64,000 bases of DNA, taken from NCBI RefSeq assembly GCF_000424445.1, contig NZ_AUJX01000008.1, positions 1 to 64,000 of the forward strand. The letters are read 5' to 3'. The position numbers and the translations under genes were made by a program. The notes under the pieces are model-generated. The model ran no database searches. It was not told the DNA's origin and worked only from the letters and a program-made list of their open reading frames with translations. Shown here in pieces: positions 61,807 to 64,000 of the stretch. The first letter of the stretch is position 1; every line of letters starts with the position of its first letter. The stretch comes from Oribacterium sp. NK2B42 (GTDB lineage: Bacteria; Bacillota; Clostridia; Lachnospirales; Lachnospiraceae).

Positions 61807-62450
61807 TGGATATTACACATATTGTGATTGCTATTGTTGTAGGGTATCTCTTTGGTAATATTCCCAGCGGATATCTTTACGCAAAAGCTCATGGAGTCAA
61901 TATATTCAAGGTTGGATCCGGAAATCCCGGAACCACCAACATTTCCAGAACATTTGGAAAAAAAGCCGGAGCAACTGTACTTCTTATGGATATGGCTAAG
62001 GCCATAATACCAATTCTTTTCCTTAATATGTTATGGAAGCCTGCGACCTTTGACGAAAGCGCGCTTATAACGCTGCTTACCGGAGCCGGAGCTGTGCTGG
62101 GTCATGACTTTCCTTTTATTCCGAAACTGAAGGGCGGAAAGGGCATAGCTACTTCCTGGGGACTTATCCTGGCTTTTGACTGGAAGCTGGGAATAGTACT
62201 TATTCTGATATTTATCCTGGTAGTAACCGTTACCGGATATGTAAGTGTCGGGTCAATTACAGCGTCAGCAATGTTTTTTATATTAACAGCATTGTTTGGA
62301 CGCATGGGTTTACTCAGGTTTTCATCAGAGATATATCCTTTGGTATGCGGCATTACTTTTGTTATGTCTGCACTTGCTATATGGCAGCATAGAAGCAACA
62401 TTGACCGCCTTATGAAGGGTAAAGAAAGTAAATTTCATTTTAAAAAGTGA
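61803..62450 (+). CDS. plsY: acyl-phosphate:glycerol-3-phosphate acyltransferase
   Basis: Transfers an acyl group from acyl phosphate to glycerol-3-phosphate, the first step of phospholipid synthesis in Firmicutes. 215-residue membrane protein with about five to six helices and the three family motifs: GNIPSGYLYAK, GSGNPGTTNISRTFGKKAG and KLKGGKGIATSWG. It starts with ATGATG overlapping the der stop, so translation is coupled. It is followed by gpsA, which makes its glycerol-3-phosphate acceptor. Confidence 0.96.
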   Translation: MMDITHIVIAIVVGYLFGNIPSGYLYAKAHGVNIFKVGSGNPGTTNISRTFGKKAGATVLLMDMAKAIIPILFLNMLWKPATFDESALITLLTGAGAVLGHDFPFIPKLKGGKGIATSWGLILAFDWKLGIVLILIFILVVTVTGYVSVGSITASAMFFILTALFGRMGLLRFSSEIYPLVCGITFVMSALAIWQHRSNIDRLMKGKESKFHFKK

Positions 62451-62545
62451 CACAATGGCGGGAGAGCTCATAAATGTGTAAGGGTTATTGACCTGCACCA
62501 TATTATGGCGATTCCCGCCATCATTTAATTAAAGGGGAAATATTT

Positions 62546-63553
62546 ATGAAGACAGCGGTAATAGGTGCCGGCACATGGGGCACTGCTTTGGCGATTCTTT
62601 TGGCTCACAACAACCATGAGACAGTTCTCTGGACCAGATCTCTGGAGAATGCTGAGACAATGGAGGTGAGCAGAAAACATAAAAATTTACCTGATGCGGT
62701 GTTGCCGCAGGGCTTGAAGGTTACCTCGGATATGCAGCAGGCGTTACAGGACAGAGACATGATAGTTCTTGCTGTTCCTTCCATATATATCAGGGAAACT
62801 TCGAAGAAGATGTCCGGCTACATACGTCAGGGTCAGGTTATAGTGTCTGTTGCAAAAGGCATTGAAGCTGATTCCTTAAAGACCATGACTGATGTCATAG
62901 AGGAAGAAATACCCCAGGCGGATGTGGCGGTGCTGTCGGGACCGAGCCATGCGGAAGAGGTGTCAAGATTTATTCCCACAACCATAGTTACAGGAGCAAG
63001 AACCGAAAAAACTGCCAGATTTATCCAGGATACTTTCATGTGTGACTGCTTCAGGGTTTACATTAATCCGGACATAAAGGGTATCGAAATCGGAGGCGCT
63101 CTCAAGAATGTGGTTGCTCTCGCTGCGGGAATAGCGGACGGTCTCGGTTACGGAGACAACAGCAAGGCAGCCCTTATCACAAGAGGCATCGCTGAGATCA
63201 CTAGGCTTGGTGTAAAAATGGGATGTGACATAGAAACCTTCCAGGGACTCAGCGGAATAGGTGATCTGATAGTTACCTGTGCCTCCATGCATTCCAGAAA
63301 CCGAAGAGCCGGAATACTTATAGGTCAGGGAAAATCCTATAAGGAGGCCATGAAGGAAGTGGGACAGGTTGTCGAGGGTGTATATGCATCCAGAGCGGCA
63401 TTGCAGCTTGCCGAAAAGTATAATGTGACCATGCCTATAGTTAGTGAGATAAATCAGGTATTGTTTGAAAACAAGTCTCCTGAAAAAGCTGTTGAGGATC
63501 TCATGATGAGGGACAGAAGGCTGGAAAATCAGGGGCTTTGCTTCAATAAATAA
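62546..63553 (+). CDS. gpsA: glycerol-3-phosphate dehydrogenase [NAD(P)+]
   Basis: Reduces dihydroxyacetone phosphate to glycerol-3-phosphate, the substrate of PlsY encoded just upstream. 335 residues, full length: GAGTWGTALAILLAHN (dinucleotide binding), LSGPSHAEEV, the catalytic Lys in GGALKNVVALAAGIADGLGYGDN, and the GLSGIGDLIVTC block with SRNRRAG. AAAGGGG precedes the ATG. The 95-base gap from plsY contains a hairpin ATGGCGGGA/TCCCGCCAT with a long loop. It ends before a large terminator. Confidence 0.97.
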   Translation: MKTAVIGAGTWGTALAILLAHNNHETVLWTRSLENAETMEVSRKHKNLPDAVLPQGLKVTSDMQQALQDRDMIVLAVPSIYIRETSKKMSGYIRQGQVIVSVAKGIEADSLKTMTDVIEEEIPQADVAVLSGPSHAEEVSRFIPTTIVTGARTEKTARFIQDTFMCDCFRVYINPDIKGIEIGGALKNVVALAAGIADGLGYGDNSKAALITRGIAEITRLGVKMGCDIETFQGLSGIGDLIVTCASMHSRNRRAGILIGQGKSYKEAMKEVGQVVEGVYASRAALQLAEKYNVTMPIVSEINQVLFENKSPEKAVEDLMMRDRRLENQGLCFNK

Positions 63554-63689
63554 GACAATCGGATTTTTTGTCGTATTCAGGCATAAAATCAACACATTTT
63601 GGCAAACGAATCATCCTCTGAGGCAGTCAAAACAGATATAGAGAAATCAAGTAACGGGTTCAAGCTTCAACTTATATCGCACATAACCG

Positions 63690-63765
63690 CAGGTTATCGA
63701 AAGAAAAATTGATTTGCTTTTTTGTTATAAAAGCAATTGACTTTCGATAGCCTGTTTTTTATAAT
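63690..63765 (+). promoter_or_regulatory. gpsA terminator that also carries the next gene's promoter
   Basis: CAGGTTATCGAAAG (63690-63703) pairs with CTTTCGATAGCCTG (63741-63754), with an inner GCTTTT/AAAAGC pair, followed by TTTTTT: a terminator. The 3' arm contains TTGACT (63737-63742) and, exactly 17 bases on, TATAAT (63760-63765), so the T run is the promoter spacer of the lipoprotein gene at 63884. Confidence 0.75.
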
Positions 63766-63883
63766 CAAATAAAGGTTTTCAGTATCAGATATTTGGACTT
63801 ATGGGGTTACGTAGGGCGTGTCTGATCAGTATGGAATGAACCGGAGGCCGGTTCTAAAAAGAAGACTTAGGAGGAGAATAGTA

Positions 63884-64000
63884 ATGAAAAAAGTTTTAAG
63901 TGCTGTACTCGCAGGTGCTATGGCAGCTTCACTTGTTGCCTGCGGTTCTTCATCAACAGGAACAACAGCAACAACAGCCGCAGCTTCAGGAGATAAGGCA
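63884..64000 (+). CDS. N-terminus of an exported lipoprotein (runs off window)
   Basis: Thirty-nine codons are visible. They encode a lipoprotein signal peptide (MKKVLSAVLAGAMAASLVAC, lipobox LVAC, Cys20) followed by a Ser/Thr/Ala-rich linker (GSSSTGTTATTAAASGDK). This layout is typical of substrate-binding proteins of ABC sugar transporters in Lachnospiraceae, but the part that would show it is outside the window. GAGGAG precedes the ATG and a strong promoter lies about 118 bases upstream. Confidence 0.8.
   Translation, partial: MKKVLSAVLAGAMAASLVACGSSSTGTTATTAAASGDKA

Noticed and set aside
1-64000. CRISPR array or prophage
   Set aside because: No regularly spaced direct repeats with unique spacers and no phage structural or lysis genes were seen; the only tandem repeat is the 39-bp one at 37138.

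Overview
The window is a chromosomal segment of an anaerobic, low-to-medium G+C Firmicute, most likely family Lachnospiraceae (Butyrivibrio-like; the genus is a guess). Reasons: a single-chain pyruvate:ferredoxin oxidoreductase with pta-ackA for acetate/ATP formation, Firmicutes-type gene order (polA-coaE-walJ-like, der-plsY-gpsA, ACT domain/UPF0210), strong AGGAGG-type ribosome binding sites, TTG starts, and promoters of the TTGACA-17-TATAAT kind. Most of it is ordinary core chromosome. The accessory material sits in the first 14 kb and in the intergenic gaps.

Layout. 1-2.8 kb: an A+T-rich accessory patch with the 5' end of an unidentified (possibly transposase) gene, a remnant of a Gly/Pro/Thr-rich secreted-protein tail, an MntA-HepT (MNT-HEPN) toxin-antitoxin pair, a small HTH protein and a membrane-anchored DUF4230 protein. 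3.0-6.2 kb: a surface-glycan-like operon (GT2-GtrA fusion, NAGPA-domain protein, 4-TM protein). 6.5-8.1 kb: Na/phosphate symporter with PhoU domain. 8.4-12.4 kb: two paralogous membrane-anchored SGNH-fold proteins lacking the catalytic residues. 12.5-14.2 kb: a nuclease-like sce7726-type protein and an AEC transporter. 14.5-18.5 kb: galK-galE-galT. 18.6-19.9 kb: Uma2-family protein and a PyrE-like phosphoribosyltransferase on the minus strand. 20.3-24.6 kb: a type IIA topoisomerase pair, topoisomerase IV-like because the GyrA box is missing. 24.8-33.2 kb: asd, MBL hydrolase, cls, galM, topB, hexapeptide transferase, upp. 33.3 kb: tRNA-Leu(CAA). 33.5-42.8 kb: anti-sigma-like protein, polA, a 132-aa unknown, coaE, walJ-like MBL, ACT/UPF0210 pair, tmcAL, darA-like c-di-AMP receptor. 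43.0-45.9 kb: pta, ackA, rpmF. 46.1-54.2 kb: GH-like lipoprotein, leuS, uvrC, VanW protein. 54.6-60.1 kb: nifJ and phosphoglucomutase. 60.5-63.6 kb: der-plsY-gpsA. From 63.9 kb: start of a lipoprotein that runs off the end.

How the genes fit together: galM, galK, galE, galT and the phosphosugar mutase make up the whole Leloir route from galactose to glucose-6-phosphate, although in three places. Pyruvate oxidation (nifJ) feeds acetyl-CoA to Pta-AckA. gpsA, plsY and cls give the start and the end of phospholipid synthesis.

The least explained signals are non-coding. Long palindromes lie in the gaps, in at least three families. One is a 61-bp inverted-repeat element flanked by a perfect 8-bp direct repeat (a MITE-like insertion); another exists as a 45-nt perfect-loop form and as a 158-nt extended form. 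A TTGAC-N7-GTCA inverted repeat occurs upstream of both galK and galE, a 39-bp tandem repeat runs from the end of the 132-aa gene toward coaE, and an approximately 58-nt duplication lies in the asd leader. No CRISPR array, prophage or complete insertion sequence was seen.
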